Assembly (NCBI RefSeq): GCF_019320115.1
Contig: NC_089584.1
Span: 55,424,852-55,488,851, forward strand
Length of the DNA: 64,000 bases
Origin: Miscanthus floridulus
Lineage: Eukaryota > Streptophyta > Magnoliopsida > Poales > Poaceae
Direction: 5' to 3'
Both the position numbers and the translations under genes were made by a program. Below are positions 11,861 to 23,045 of this stretch, one piece after another (positions within the stretch are counted from its first letter, which is position 1; the number at the start of each line of letters is the position of its first letter). A model generated the notes under the pieces. It had not been told where the DNA came from and ran no database searches. It saw only the letters and a list, made by a program, of their open reading frames with translations.

Positions 11861-14800
11861 ATGGGTAGGAAGAAATCAGTGAGCAAGTCCCAAGCAGCCT
11901 TTGTAGACGAGGAGGCATCACTTTTCGTGATTGAGAATCAAGAGTTTATGGCCATGAGGGCTGCTCAGAAGATTTGGTCGACTCCGACAATGACTGAAGA
12001 CCAGCTTCACAAGCTTGTTAGCGATGGTCTAATTCAGAGCAAGGATATTGCTGATTGGAGAGCTCCAGGCGAGCATCGGGTCCCTACTCTAGGTCCTGGT
12101 GAGATTATTCTTTTCGTCTCCTTTATCCATGCCAGACTCTACCTTCCTACTTCTGCTTTTCTTCACCGATTTCTCAGCTATTTTGGGATTATCCTTAACC
12201 ATCTCGCTCCCAATGCTATCCTTCATCTTTCTATTTTCGTTCATCTTTGTGAAACTTTCCTTGGAATTCCACCTTCTCTTTCTCTCTTTCGTTACTTCTT
12301 TCATCTGATGCCACAACCCTAGCCACGATGACACCAATGTTCTTGGTGGCTATGGGATTCTGTTTCGCAAGGGTCTTAAGAGCAAAATCTTTTACTATGA
12401 CCTGGTTGATTCTGTGAGGGATTGGCGTGCTGATTAGTTTTATGCCACCAATTTGATTCCTCCTCTTTCCAGTTCATTCTAGGATCTGGTCCCTTGGTTA
12501 ACTGACTGATGGGAAAAGAATCCTATGATGATGGCTGAAGGTCCAGGCGATCAAGCAGTTTCTTGAGAGGATTTGTACTCTGAAACAGCAAGGCTTGATC
12601 AGGCTTCGGGATTATTTCTAGTTTTCTTCACCACCGAGTTCAACCTCTGAAGGAGCGAAGAAAATTATGGTTTTGAGTACTCTAGGGGGCAAGGACCCAT
12701 CTCGTATGGTCCCTACTCCTTGAGTTGACTGATGAGGAGGTGCTCGAGCATCTTCAGAAGATACTGAAAGGAGTAAGCAGTCGTCCCGCTTGCTGTCCTT
12801 GAGTACAGGTGCTAACAACCCAGCCCCCTACTGTGAGTTGTTCTTTTCTTATGTGGGTACTTTTGTGTGTCTTTTGTTGTATCCACTTTTTGCTTAATCT
12901 TCCTTGTCTTGTTGTTTTACTTTTTTATAGGAATTAGGGCGTAATTTTGCTGATCCGATTCCCCTTGATGATTGCCCTACAAACATGGAGGCTAGGGATA
13001 GTCTTGTTGGGGCATCCTTGACAAGTAAGTTTCAAATCACCACAATATTTCCTAGCATTTCTTCCGCAAACCTTGATGTATATGTAGAGTATGTTCCTCG
13101 TCCAGTTCCTCGAGCTCCTCATACTGTCGGAAAGAGGGGCGAGCGGATAGTTCTTCTTCTGCTCTATCTGCTGCCAAGAAGTCTCGCCAATCGAGTACTC
13201 GTCCAGGTACTCTAGTTGTAGCTAGCATGCTCTTAGGTGAGCATATTAATATGCTCTGTCCTTTTGTTGTTTGTTTTTATCTTTGGCTGAGTACTTTTGT
13301 CCTTTTTAGCTGGTGCTATGGTGGCCTTGGTCGAGAGTGAGGAAGAAGAGGAGGATGATGTCGCCCATGTTACTCGTCGATGAGTTGTTTTCTTGTTTTC
13401 CTATTGTTGAACTCGTCTTTTTGTTTTGACTTTGGTCTTGTTCTCTTGTAGTAAGCGGTCATCGGGTTCGAGTTCTTCTGGGGCTCTAGTACCAGCTACG
13501 CCGCTCCTGTCATAGGGTGGTGGTGATGTTTTTGCCGCTATAGTCCCCCCTCTTAGGTCCTCTATTGGTTTTCTGAAGAAGAGGGTAGCCAAGTGAGTGA
13601 TTCCTTGTTATGCTTCTTTACTTCTGTTTTCTTTTTCCTAACTCATATTCTTATCGTTGAGTTTTCTTATCATCTTCTAGACCCTTGCCTTCTCTTACTC
13701 CTCAGTCACCCTCTTATTAGTCCTCTAGTGCACCCCTATGTACTGAGTCAAAGGACTCAGAAAGTACGGTCGGTGAGGTGGCTGTGAGGGAGATGGGGCC
13801 CCCTGGTGATCATGCTGCTTTGGATCTGCTAACTCTAGGGGTGACCGTGGCCGTGGGGGTGGGGGTGGATCCATATGAGGAGGTAGCTAGGGCTTCCCAG
13901 CATACGGCCCTAGTTTTGCCTTCTTTGCCTACGCGGGCTTCTCCTTCTGCCTCTCTTAGTACCAGTGCTTTGTGTTTGGATGATGATGTGTTGCATCAAT
14001 TTGATGCTACTCATCGGTTGTCAGAGTTGAGCGCTACCTGGGGAAACTTGGTGACCTTTGTGACTTCTTTCGGGGAAAAGCTCCAGGTAAGTTTTTCTGA
14101 AGTTCTTTCTTTGGATGTTCGTCTTTCTTCTGTCCTTATGTCTTGTTTTTCTCTCTCTCTTCTTGCTCAGTCTTTTTCTCATGATCATACTGGCTTCTTT
14201 TTCTCATCTAAAACCAAGAAAAAGTTGTCTTCTAAGGTGAGTACCCTAAAGGCAGAGCTTGACCTCTATCGGGCCAAGTTGGAGACTGAGCGTCAGACGC
14301 ATCAAGAGGAGGAGAAGGCTCTCCATGCCTGAGGGGTTGAGGTAGAAAAGCAGAGGGATGCAGCTACCTAGGAGGCCTTGAAAAATGTGGAGGTCATGAA
14401 GAAAGAGTGCACTGGTATTGCGAGTTCTTTTTCGTTTCCTTTTGTATTCAAATTTGCCTTTCTGCTGACTTGTTTTTTGTTGCCTGGTCTAGCTCTCCGA
14501 GTTGAAAAGCAAAAGCCTTTGGAGGGTATCGAGGAGATGAAGACACTTGTTCATACTATCCACAATAAGGCTGAGGAGATAATTACTCGAGCTAAAGAAG
14601 AACTTGTGCTTGCTAAGTTGATTAGGCGTGGAGCTGATAGGGATCTTGCGCAGGCCTAAAAAACTATCGAAGTCTTGACTGGCAAGTTGGCAACAGCTAC
14701 TAAGAACTGGAATGCTTTGTGGAAATCCTTTTGGTTAGTAGCCGGTCTTCTCCGGACTTCAGCGGATGATGGTCAATCTTGGGCTCAATTTATTCCCCAA

Positions 14801-15037
14801 GTGCCGACCCATTTCTAGGAGTTCATGAAGAGGTGCGCCCAACTGTGTACTAGAAATGTTCTTGCCTAGGTCCAGGCTCTTTCTCTGGAGTTTCCTTTGT
14901 CCAAGGTTGCTGATGAAGCCAAGAGTCAAGAATATCTGGATGCTGTTGAGAAGGTGGAGCCTGAGGTCGAAGATTTAGCCAAGAGGATTGTTGATAATCT
15001 TAACATTGATATTTCTTCTCCTGATGGTAATGCTTGA
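11861..15037 (+). pseudogene. Tat antisense gene (gypsy-type 'Transposase_28' family protein), intron-containing, decayed
   Basis: ATG at 11861 starts MGRKKSVSKSQAAFVDEE. An uninterrupted frame to 12322 holds the hydrophobic core I match to the plant putative gypsy transposon domain (Pfam Transposase_28): FLHRFLSYFGIILNHLAPN, then VHLCETFLGIPPSLSLFRYF; it continues in another frame to about 12660. Downstream coding blocks are separated by plant-like introns: donor GTGAGT near 12834 with acceptor TTTATAG near 12930, donor GTAAGT near 13024, donor GTAAGT near 14086. The final blocks (14235-14410, 14490-15034) are strongly coiled coil and stop at TGA 15035-15037, followed by AATGAAGATTC-type AT-rich sequence. 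Internal TAG, TGA and TAA codons in the last exons fit C-to-T changes. The protein's role is unknown; no catalytic motif is visible. It lies antisense to the Tat element in the position known for Grande and Retand. Confidence 0.7.
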
Positions 15038-15125
15038 TGCAATTGACCTTTGTACTCTAGCTTCTATAATAGAACACTAAACTTCTTTTTGAATGAAGAT
15101 TCTTTATTTTTTGTTGATGTCTTCT

Positions 15126-15550
15126 TTGCCTGTATTTCTTCGTCTTGTAAACAACCCGGTTTAGGTAGATCGTTGTCTTGATAAACTTTCTTAATCTGTC
15201 AAGTGCTTTTTTGGCTTTCGTTTGTGCCATGTAAACAACTCGGTATATGTAGATCGTTGTTTTGACAGACTTTCTTGATTTGACAAGTGCTTGTCTGGCT
15301 TTCGTCTATGACTTGTAAGCAACTTTGCCTGTATTTCTTCGTCTTGTAAACAACCCAGTTTAGGTAGATCGTTGTCTTGACAAACTTTCTTGATCTGTCG
15401 AGTGCTTTTCTGGCTTTCATTTGTGCCATGTAAACAACTCGATATATGTAGATCATTGTCTTGATAGACTTTCTTGATTTGATGAGTGTTTGTCTGGCTT
15501 TCGTCCATGACTTGTAAACAACTCAGTATAGATCGTTGTCTTGACAAACT
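15126..15550. repeat. 84-bp tandem repeat array with a larger duplication
   Basis: TGTAAACAAC (or TGTAAGCAAC) recurs at about 15146, 15230, 15314, 15344, 15429 and 15513: steps of 84, 84, 30, 85 and 84. Each unit continues with GTAGATCGTTGTCTTGA and an ACTTTCTTGAT-type word. The 30-bp step is where a second copy of TTTGCCTGTATTTCTTCG begins, so a block of about 198 bp has been duplicated. Open frames across it on the minus strand only translate the repeat. Confidence 0.85.
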
Positions 15551-15939
15551 TTGTGTTCTTGTTAGTACTGAAAAGACTTAGGACGGGTGTTAGCTTATTA
15601 GCTACCCTCATCGGTGATCTCAAGTATCTTCAGCTTCTTTTTTTGGCTTAACTTGGGATGTGGTCAGCATCTGGTCCTTTCCCTGGTTGCAAAAACATCC
15701 TAGGATCAACAAGCCCCCGAACACTTCATGGTTGAGTTCTAGAAGCCTCGTCTTGTTCCTTCAGGTCCTATCGAGTAGGTACAAGCATCATCTGAGTGCT
15801 TTCCTAAGCGAAACCATGTGGCGCTTCTTGGGATCTTCTGAGTGTAGCCCCCGAGCCTCTTGCTATTTGGAACAAGGAGCTAGAGGGTCTTGTCTTGAAA
15901 TTGCTCTAATTTATGTTCAGGCCTAGTTTCAGTTGTTTT

Positions 15940-16590
15940 GCTTTTTTGGTTCGGGTGTTAGCTTATTAGCTACCCTCATCGGCGGGCTCAAGCATCTTTT
16001 TAGCTCTTTTGCTCTTGGCCAGTATGCTCAGGCATATTTTTAGTCATTTTGCTTTTTGGTTCGGGTGTTAGCTTATTAGCTACCCACATCGGCGAGCTCA
16101 AGCATCACTTCAGCTCTTTTGCTCTCGGCCGGTATGCTCAGGCGTATTTTCAGCCATTTTGCTTTTTTGGTTCAGGTGTTAGTTTGTTAGCTACCCTCAT
16201 CGGCGGGCTCAAGCATCTTTTCACCTCTTTTGCTCTCAGCCAGAATGCTCAGGCGTATTTTTAGCCATTTTGCTTTTTGGTTTGGGTGTTAGCTTATTAG
16301 CTACCCTCATCGGCGGGCTCAAGCATCTTTTCAGCGCTTTTGCTCTCGGCTGGTATTCTCAAGCCTATTTTTAGCCATTTTGCTATTTTGGTTTGGGTGT
16401 TAGCTTATTAGCTACCCTCATTGGGGGCTCAAGCATCTTTTCAGCTCTTTTGCTCTCGGCCGAAATGCTTAGGCATATTTTCAGCCATTTTGCTTTTTGG
16501 TTCGGGTGTTAGCTTATTAGCTACCCTCATCGACGGCCTCACCCATCTTTTCAGCTCTTTTGCTCTCGGCCAGTATGCTCATTGGAAACA
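15940..16590. repeat. 110-bp tandem repeat array
   Basis: GTTAGCTTATTAGCTACC starts at about 15957, 16067, 16178, 16288, 16399 and 16508, steps of 109-111 bp. Each unit continues with CTCATCGGCGGGCTCAAGC and TTTTGCTCTCGGCC. A more diverged single copy lies at 15589. It sits between the antisense gene and INT of the Tat element; 3' regions of Tat elements are a known source of satellite repeats. Confidence 0.9.
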
Positions 16591-16612
16591 ACTCAGGGAA
16601 AGCTATAATAAG

Positions 16613-16722
16613 ACATATGTTGTCGAGAAAGAACCATCTTTATTGATCATGAACATTGATAAGTCATAATAGTACATATGTTGTCGAGGAGCACCATCTT
16701 TATTGATCATGAACATTGATCT
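16613..16722. repeat. Short tandem duplication, about 61 bp
   Basis: ACATATGTTGTCGAG followed by ACCATCTTTATTGATCATG and AACATTGAT occurs at 16613 and again at 16674. It is a local duplication just beyond the C-terminal end of the Tat pol. Confidence 0.75.
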
Positions 16723-16849
16723 CTTGTGGCTTATATATATATTATTCCTTGAGTTGTTTTCATGCGTAGAATCTTCTTAGCTAGCTGATGTGCCATGTAT
16801 TGTTGACTTCTTTTCCATCTTCAGTTATCAACTTGTATGTGCCTGGTCC

Positions 16850-17730
16850 GGTGACTTTTGTGACGATAAAAGGACCTTCCCATGGACTGAGTAGTTTATG
16901 GCATCCGTCAGTTTTTTGTATTCTTCTTAGTACTAGGTCTCTGACTTATAGTGATCGAGGCTGAGTATTCTTGTTGTAGTGGCGTCTTAATCCTTGGAGG
17001 TATCTTGCTGATTGAAGGGTAGTGTTTACTCTGACTTCTTCTGTACTATCGAGTTCTAATCTTCGAGTGTGTTCTGCTTCTCCTTCATCATATTGTTCTA
17101 TCCTTGGTGACGCCCAGATCAAGTCGGCAGGTGGTACAGCTTCTGATCCGTAAACTAGGAAGAAAGGTGAGTATCCAGTGGCTCTGCTTATTTGAGTTCG
17201 TAGCCCCCATACGACCTTGGGTAATTCTTCAATCCATTTTGATCCATAGTCTACTAGTTCTTCATACAATCTTGGTTTTAATCCAGCTAGTATGAGTCCA
17301 TTAGCCCTTTCTACCTATTCATTGGCCTCTGGATGTGCGACTGATGCGTAATCTATGCTAAAATCGTAGTCCTATGCCCAACTTTGGAATTCTATGGCTA
17401 TGAAGGGAGAACCCAAATCTGTGATGATTCGATTGGGCATACCGAAGTAGTGCATAATGTCTTGGATGAACTCGACTGCTTTGGCTGCACTATATTTTGC
17501 GAGTGGTTTGTATTCAATCCACTTGGTGAACTTGTCAATTGCTACGAAGATGTACTCGAAACCGCCTTTTGCTTTCTTGAGAGGTCCTACTTGATCCAGT
17601 CCCCAGTAGAAGAAGGGCCAAGCGGGTGGGATGCAGATGAGATTGTGTGCTAGGCACATGAGCTTGTCTTGCGAACATTTGACAACCTTTGCATTTTATA
17701 ACAAGTTCTTCTACGTCTTTCAAAGCGGTT
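16850..17730 (-). pseudogene. Tat integrase (end of pol)
   Basis: The minus strand begins near 17723 with the CxxC half of the HHCC zinc finger (IKCKGCQMFARQAH). The core follows: first Asp in FVAIDKFTKWIEY, second Asp in RIITDLGSPF (family norm TDNGSQF, so Asn and Gln are lost), and Glu in VERANGLIL. The C-terminal part (about 17269-16946) is open and matches the GLRTQISRATGYSPFFLVYG region typical of gypsy IN; past a TAG, SPWEGPFIVTKVTGPGTYKL continues to about 16850. At least two nonsense codons lie in the core. It would integrate element cDNA if intact; this copy cannot. Confidence 0.85.
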
Positions 17731-18055
17731 GGCCAGTAGAATCCTGGTGCGGAATGCTTTACCGACTAGTGTTCTTGAAGCGGCATGATTTCCATAGCAA
17801 CCTGAGTGTATTTCGTCTAGGATCTCTTTGCCCTCTTCAAATGAGACACATTTTAGGAGTACTCCTAATGATGCGGCTCATCTATAGAGCTTGTCTCCCA
17901 CTAGGACGTAGTTCTTGCTTCTGCGAACAACTCGGGTAGCTTCCTCTTTATCCACTGGCAACTTATTCTCTTTGATGTAATCAATAAATACCTGGGTCCA
18001 TAAAGTGGTGATTACCAAAATCTAGGTGCCTTTAGATGAGATTTTAGGGGTTATC

Positions 18056-18778
18056 TCACCAGGTTGTTTGATAGAGGGAGCTGATAACTCCTCTATGAAT
18101 ACACCGGGTGGGACCTTCAGCCCTATCCGATCCAAGCTTGGCAGAGGACAGTCTGCCTGCAATATTAGAATCGCGTAGGACATGTAGAATTTCTAATCCT
18201 TGAAAATGTTTTTTGAGCTTTCGTATTTTAGCATAGTAAGCGCCCATGTTTTCTTTGGTGTAGTCCTAATCTTTGTTGACTTGATTGATGACTACTACCG
18301 AATCACCGTATACGAGTAAATGCTTGATTCCGAGGGTAATTGTCACTCATAGCCCATGGATAAGGGCTTCGTATTCTGCTTCATTGTTTGTAGCTTGCCA
18401 TAATATCTGAAGGATATACTTGAGTTGTTTTCCATCTGGAGAAATGAGGAGAACGCCTGCACCGGCTCCACCTAGCTTGAGTGATCCATCAAAGTACATC
18501 TTCCAATGATCAAGGATGGTGTTTGACATAGGTTGTTGAATTTTTGTCCACTCGGCAACAAAATCAGCCAGGGCTTGAGATTTAATTGCCTTCCATGGGG
18601 TGAAATCAATATTGAGAGCACCAAGTTCAACTGCCCACTTAGATATGCGCCCTGTTGCGTTTCTATTGTGTAGGATGTCTCCGAGTGGGAAATCTGTCAC
18701 CACAATAATCTTATGGCTTTCAAAATAGTGGCGAAGCTTGCATGAAGTGATCAGGAGGGCGTAGAGTAGTTTTTGCAC
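18056..18778 (-). pseudogene. Tat RT connection and second (archaeal-type) RNase H domain
   Basis: The frame from 18778 to 18347 starts in the RT/RNase H connection (HKIIVVTDFPLGDIL), goes through KWAVELGALNIDFTPW, and enters an RNase H fold: catalytic Asp in WKMYFDGSLKLGGAGAG, Glu in NNEAEYEALIHGL. Decayed sequence follows to about 18056. Tat-lineage elements are known to carry an extra archaeal-like RNase H, and this block fits that position and motif. It removes RNA from RNA:DNA hybrids in the family. Confidence 0.75.
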
Positions 18779-18796
18779 ATGCGGGTACCAGATTTT

Positions 18797-19860
18797 TTAT
18801 TCTGACAGTACTTCGCTGATGTAGTATATGGGGCGTTGTACTTTATATACATGCCCTTCTTCTTCTCTTTCTACGACAATCGCTGTGCTGATCACAGTAG
18901 AAGTTGCCGTAATGTACAGCATCATGTCTTCGTATTTCTTTAGAGGTGTGAGAATGGGCGAGGAGGTGAGGTATGCCTTGAGCTTCTTGAAAGCTTCGTT
19001 GGCTTCTTCTGTCCACTCGAACTTGTCTGTCTTCTTTAGAAGTTTAAAGAAAGGTAACCCTTTTTTGCCCAGTCTTGATATGAAACAATTGAGGGCCGCC
19101 ATGCAGCCTGTTAGTTTCTGCACATCTTTGACACTTCGAGGAGGGACCATCTCTGAGATGGCTTGAATTTGCTTGGCACTGGCTTCGATTCCATGGCGAC
19201 TGACCAAGAATCTGAGAAGTTGTCCCGAAGGAACTCCGAACACACACTTGTTTGGGTTCAATTTCCACCTCCATCTTTTCAGGTTTTTGAAGGTTTGCTT
19301 TAAGTCTTCAATTAGTGTATCTGGGTTCTTTGTCTTTACTACTACGTCATCCATGTACTGCCTCTACTGTTTTTGCTGATCTGATCACCAAGGCACATTT
19401 GGATAGCTCTTTGGTAAGTGGCACCAGCATTCTTGAGTCCAAATGACATGGTTTTGTAGCAGTAGGCACCGAATGGAGTGATGAAAGATGTCTTGCTCTG
19501 GTCTTGTTCCTTTAATGCGATCTGATGATATCCTAAATAGCAATCAAGGAAGGATAATAGGGCATATCCTAGTTGTTGAATCAACTATCTAATCAATGCG
19601 TGGTAGCCCGAACGGATCTTTCGGACAGTGTTTGTTGAGATCTGTGTAGTCGACACATATGCACCACTCATTCGTATTCTTTTTCTATACTAGAACTAGG
19701 TTTGCTAGCCAATCTAGATGGAGGATTTCTCTGATGAATCCGGCTACCATTAGATTTGTGATTTCTTTTTTAATTGCTGCCTTCTTATCGGGTGAGAATC
19801 GTCATAGTCATTACTTCACAGGCTTGGAGCCTTCATTGATATCAATTCTATGCTCAGCCA
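18797..19860 (-). pseudogene. Tat reverse transcriptase
   Basis: The N-terminal fingers are readable from about 19800 (KKEITNLMVAGFIREI) but broken by stops. 19584-19342 gives FLDCYLGYHQIALKEQDQ and the MSFGLKNAGATYQRA motif. The active site reads QYMDDVVVK near 19360-19335, so both Asp residues are present. The frame 19354-18797 covers the thumb and the start of the tether (GRKGLPFFKLLKK-type). A frame break separates the palm from the YMDD block. A family-typical RT domain that cannot be expressed whole. Confidence 0.85.
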
Positions 19861-20162
19861 ACTCTCTTGGGACACCTGGCATGTCGGCCGGCTTCCAGGC
19901 GAAGATATCTTTGTTGTCCCGAAGAAAGTTGGTGAGCGTGAGTTCCTATTTTGGCAGAGAGGTGGGCGCTGATGGTTGCCAGTTTTGGAGAGATCACCTG
20001 GTGCCCTAGGTTGATTTGCTTGACGTTGGCTTCTTTTGGTGGTGCGAGGATGCTGGGTTTTTTAGCCGGTATCTCTAGCTCTTCTGGGCTTATTTCTGCT
20101 GCGATAGTGGCTATTTCTTTTCTTCCATCGATGGCTTGTGTTTTTGCTGCAATTTGGATTGC

Positions 20163-20686
20163 CTAAACATCATAGTCAAAAGCGTGCTTCAAATCACTCT
20201 GAAGAGAAAGGACACCATTAGGCCCTGGCATCTTAAGCAACAGGTACGGATAATGCGGTATCGCCATGAATTTTGCTAGTGCTGGGCGCCTAAGGATTGC
20301 GTGATATGATGAATCAAAGTCTGCAACTTCAAACTTGATGAACTCTGTTTGGTAGTTCGAGGGAGTCCCAAAAGTAATCGGTAGAGTGATTTGTCCAACT
20401 GGCATTGCTACCTTGCTGGGTACTATGTCATAAAAAGGCGTGCTTGTTGGTTTAATCAACCCAACGAGTTGTAGTCCCATCTTCCTTAGAGTTTCTAAAA
20501 AATGATGTTGAGTCCGGCTCCCCCGTCGATTAGTACTTTTGTGACAGTCATATCGGCAATAGTTGGATCTAGAACTAGTGGGTAATGGCCTACGTTTCCT
20601 ATGCTAGTCAATTGGTCTTCTCTTGAAAATTGGATTGGATATTGTGACCAGTTGAGATATCTTGGAGTAGCCGGTTCTGCTGCCAT
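20163..20686 (-). pseudogene. Tat retropepsin-like protease region
   Basis: The frame contains VTKVLIDGGAGLNIIF, with the D-G-G in place of the canonical D-S/T-G of Tat proteases, followed by a beta-rich segment ending in FEVADFDSSYHAILRRPALA, the usual C-terminal landmark of gypsy protease. A break lies between 20495 and 20480. Gag is upstream and RT downstream on the same strand, as in an ordinary pol. Confidence 0.75.
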
Positions 20687-20689
20687 GAT

Positions 20690-22991
20690 GGTTCACAGCG
20701 CTAGCTTTTCTTGATGTTTGCTTTTGGAATCTGGAACCTCGGCGAAGATCACTGCTACTGTCCCCCTAGATTTTTAGAATCCCTTGTCTTTGAGGTTGTC
20801 TTCTTCTTTTTTCTGATTGTCTTCTTTGACGCTCCCCAAACTATCTTTTCTTGTGTATCGATCATTAAAGGTGTAGCAATCTCCGATGGTGTGATTTCCT
20901 TTAGGGTGCAAGATGCAACGCATGTTTTCAATGTTGTCATACCTTCTAGGCTTGGAAAACTTCCTTTATTTGTTAGTCACCACTACAGTGTTGTCTGGTC
21001 CACGTTTTCTTTCCTGATGTCTCTTGTTTCGATGATTTTGCTTGTCTAGGTTGTCTCGGTTGTTTCTATCCAGGAACCTTTCTCGTGTCTTTTCCTCTGC
21101 AGTAATAATCTTTTCTACTGTTCGTCTGAATTCTTCATTGTTTCTTGGGTTTTCTTTGCAGAAATCTTGAAATTGCCACCTAGCCATGATTCTGTGAGAG
21201 AAAGTTTCGATTACTTCTCGTTCGGTGATGTCATGTACTTGAGCTTGTAGTTCACCAAATCATCGATAGTAATTTCTGAGACTTTCACCTCCTTTTTGAT
21301 TGAGTCCTTTTAACTTTGCGTGGGTGATTGGGTGTGTAATGATACCCGTGAAATTTTCATAGAAAGCTCTTTGCAAGTCCTCCCAATTTCTGATTGATCC
21401 TAGATTCAATTTGTCAAACCATTGAAGGGGCATGGTTTTCTAGGGCCATGGGAAAGAACAAGGTCTTGATATCATCATCTCCTTCAGCCAATTTAATCAA
21501 TTGCGAGTAAATCCTAAGCCACTGCCTTGGTTCGGTCTTGCCATCATACTTGGAGTGGTTGGACGGCTTGAACTTGTGAGGCAGTCATATTGAAGCAAGT
21601 CTATTTGCAAAACAGGGGAATCTATCATGCGTTTTTGCTTCTGTGTATTCTGATTCAGCACCCCCTTCTTGCTAACTGTTGTCTTGGTGAGAGGAGTTTC
21701 GCATGGCTGTCCGAGTAGGTGCTTTACTTCTGACCTTTCTTGGTTGTTCGACTCGGTCGTTTTGACTATGGTTTCTTCTACTTTCTCTGTTGTGACTTCC
21801 ACTTGGTCCAAGTCTCTCGAAAGTGGACTTCCTTTGATTTTGATCTTCCTGATCATGAGATGTTGACTTGGCAGGTAGTCTTGAGTGGGTCCTTCCATCG
21901 TGCGTCCTTAGGACTGTTGATCAGAGAAAGTCCTAGAGCTGTTCTTGTTTTTCACTGGGATGTGAAGTCGCCCTGAGTTCTTCTAGTGCTTCTCGGATCT
22001 TATTGTAGGGTGTATTCGCCGCTCGTCCTTCTTCGACCTCTTCGCTCTGATTTTCTTCTATTATACTCGGCTAGATCTGACTCATATCTGATCCAAGCTT
22101 CCTTGCGCTGCCTAGCACGGTGTTGATGTCCTTGTTTCAATTTGTTCTTTCTCTCTCTAGCTTGCCTCTGACTCTCGGTCTCACCATCGTGCCCCTAGGC
22201 AAAGGGTGATATGTTGGACTCAGATTCATCCGATGACCTGACGTCGGGCGCTTTCTAGGGGGACCAATGGTGATCGAGGACAACGAACCATGAATACTTC
22301 TCGTGCGTGAATTGCTCCGCTACCGGCATCGGTTTCCACACTATTGGAGTAGTTGATAACTTTAGTAGAGGCTTCAAGGTCGCAGATTGAGTATCCTTCT
22401 TGGTAGGATAGAATTGTTGTTGTTGTATTGTCGACTAGTTGGGTGCCGCTATCCTCAGGAATAGAACCTGGCTAGTGGACAATGCAGTCTTGAGATGTTA
22501 TAGTTAACACGAGACCTTCTCGGGCTCCTTTCAGTGGCATTCTAAGCATCGGATCGAGGAATCCTTCGGGTCGTGTTTGATAAGACGTTGCCATGTTATG
22601 GAGTCCGAACGGAAAAGGACCCGACTTCTTGAAAAGATTCTGAGTGTACTCCGAGTTGTATTCTTGATAGGCCAAAGCCACGTTCTTAAGCCCCATCGGA
22701 AAAGAACTCAATTTCCCAGAAGAACTCGGGTAAGACTCCATTTCGGATGTGGAACCTGTGTTTGAGTTGGATGCGCAAAGTCAGGAAATCTGAGTTGGAT
22801 CAGACATCGTGAGCTACGCGAATCTTCCAGCAAGTTGATCTATCATAGTCGCCAAAATAGAATGGTCTTCGTGGTGATTCAAATTTTCGAGGAGACGGCT
22901 TTGGAGCTTACCATTGTCACCTGCCTCGTAGATCCATGAACCGAAGATGAAGGTTGATCCCATCGAGAAGATCATGTTGTCGAGGTCCGTC
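20690..22991 (-). pseudogene. Tat gag region, heavily decayed
   Basis: Open pieces on the minus strand run from MIFSMGSTFIFGSW near 22990, through short frames at 22741-22472 and 21898-21497, to the zone near 21187 (MARWQFQDFCKENPRNNEEF) and 20755. A Gag core is suggested by GEYTL, KTEPRQWLRIYSQLIKLAEG and LENHAP-type words around 21380-21570. No zinc knuckle survives clearly. Stops and frameshifts are frequent. Assigned mainly by position between the 5' LTR and protease. Confidence 0.6.
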
Positions 22992-23019
22992 GAACTCTCG
23001 GATGCAAATTCACCGAAAT

Positions 23020-23037
23020 CCCCTACCTGGCTCACCA
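23020..23037 (-). other. Putative primer binding site of the Tat element
   Basis: TGGTGAGCCAGGTAGGGG begins with TGG, the complement of the CCA tail of a tRNA, about eight bases past the LTR end. I cannot say which tRNA it would match. Confidence 0.45.
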
Positions 23038-23045
23038 GCTATCGA

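Noticed and set aside
15191..15547. Minus-strand open frames with repeated SKQRS- and CLQ-type peptides
   Set aside because: They only translate the 84-bp tandem repeat; no start context or domain.
15940..16590. CRISPR-like regular direct repeats
   Set aside because: Units are contiguous and similar along their whole 110 bp, with no unique spacers, in a plant retroelement.
16049..16669. Plus-strand open frames with repeated SLLATLIGGLKH-type peptides
   Set aside because: Translation of the 110-bp repeat.
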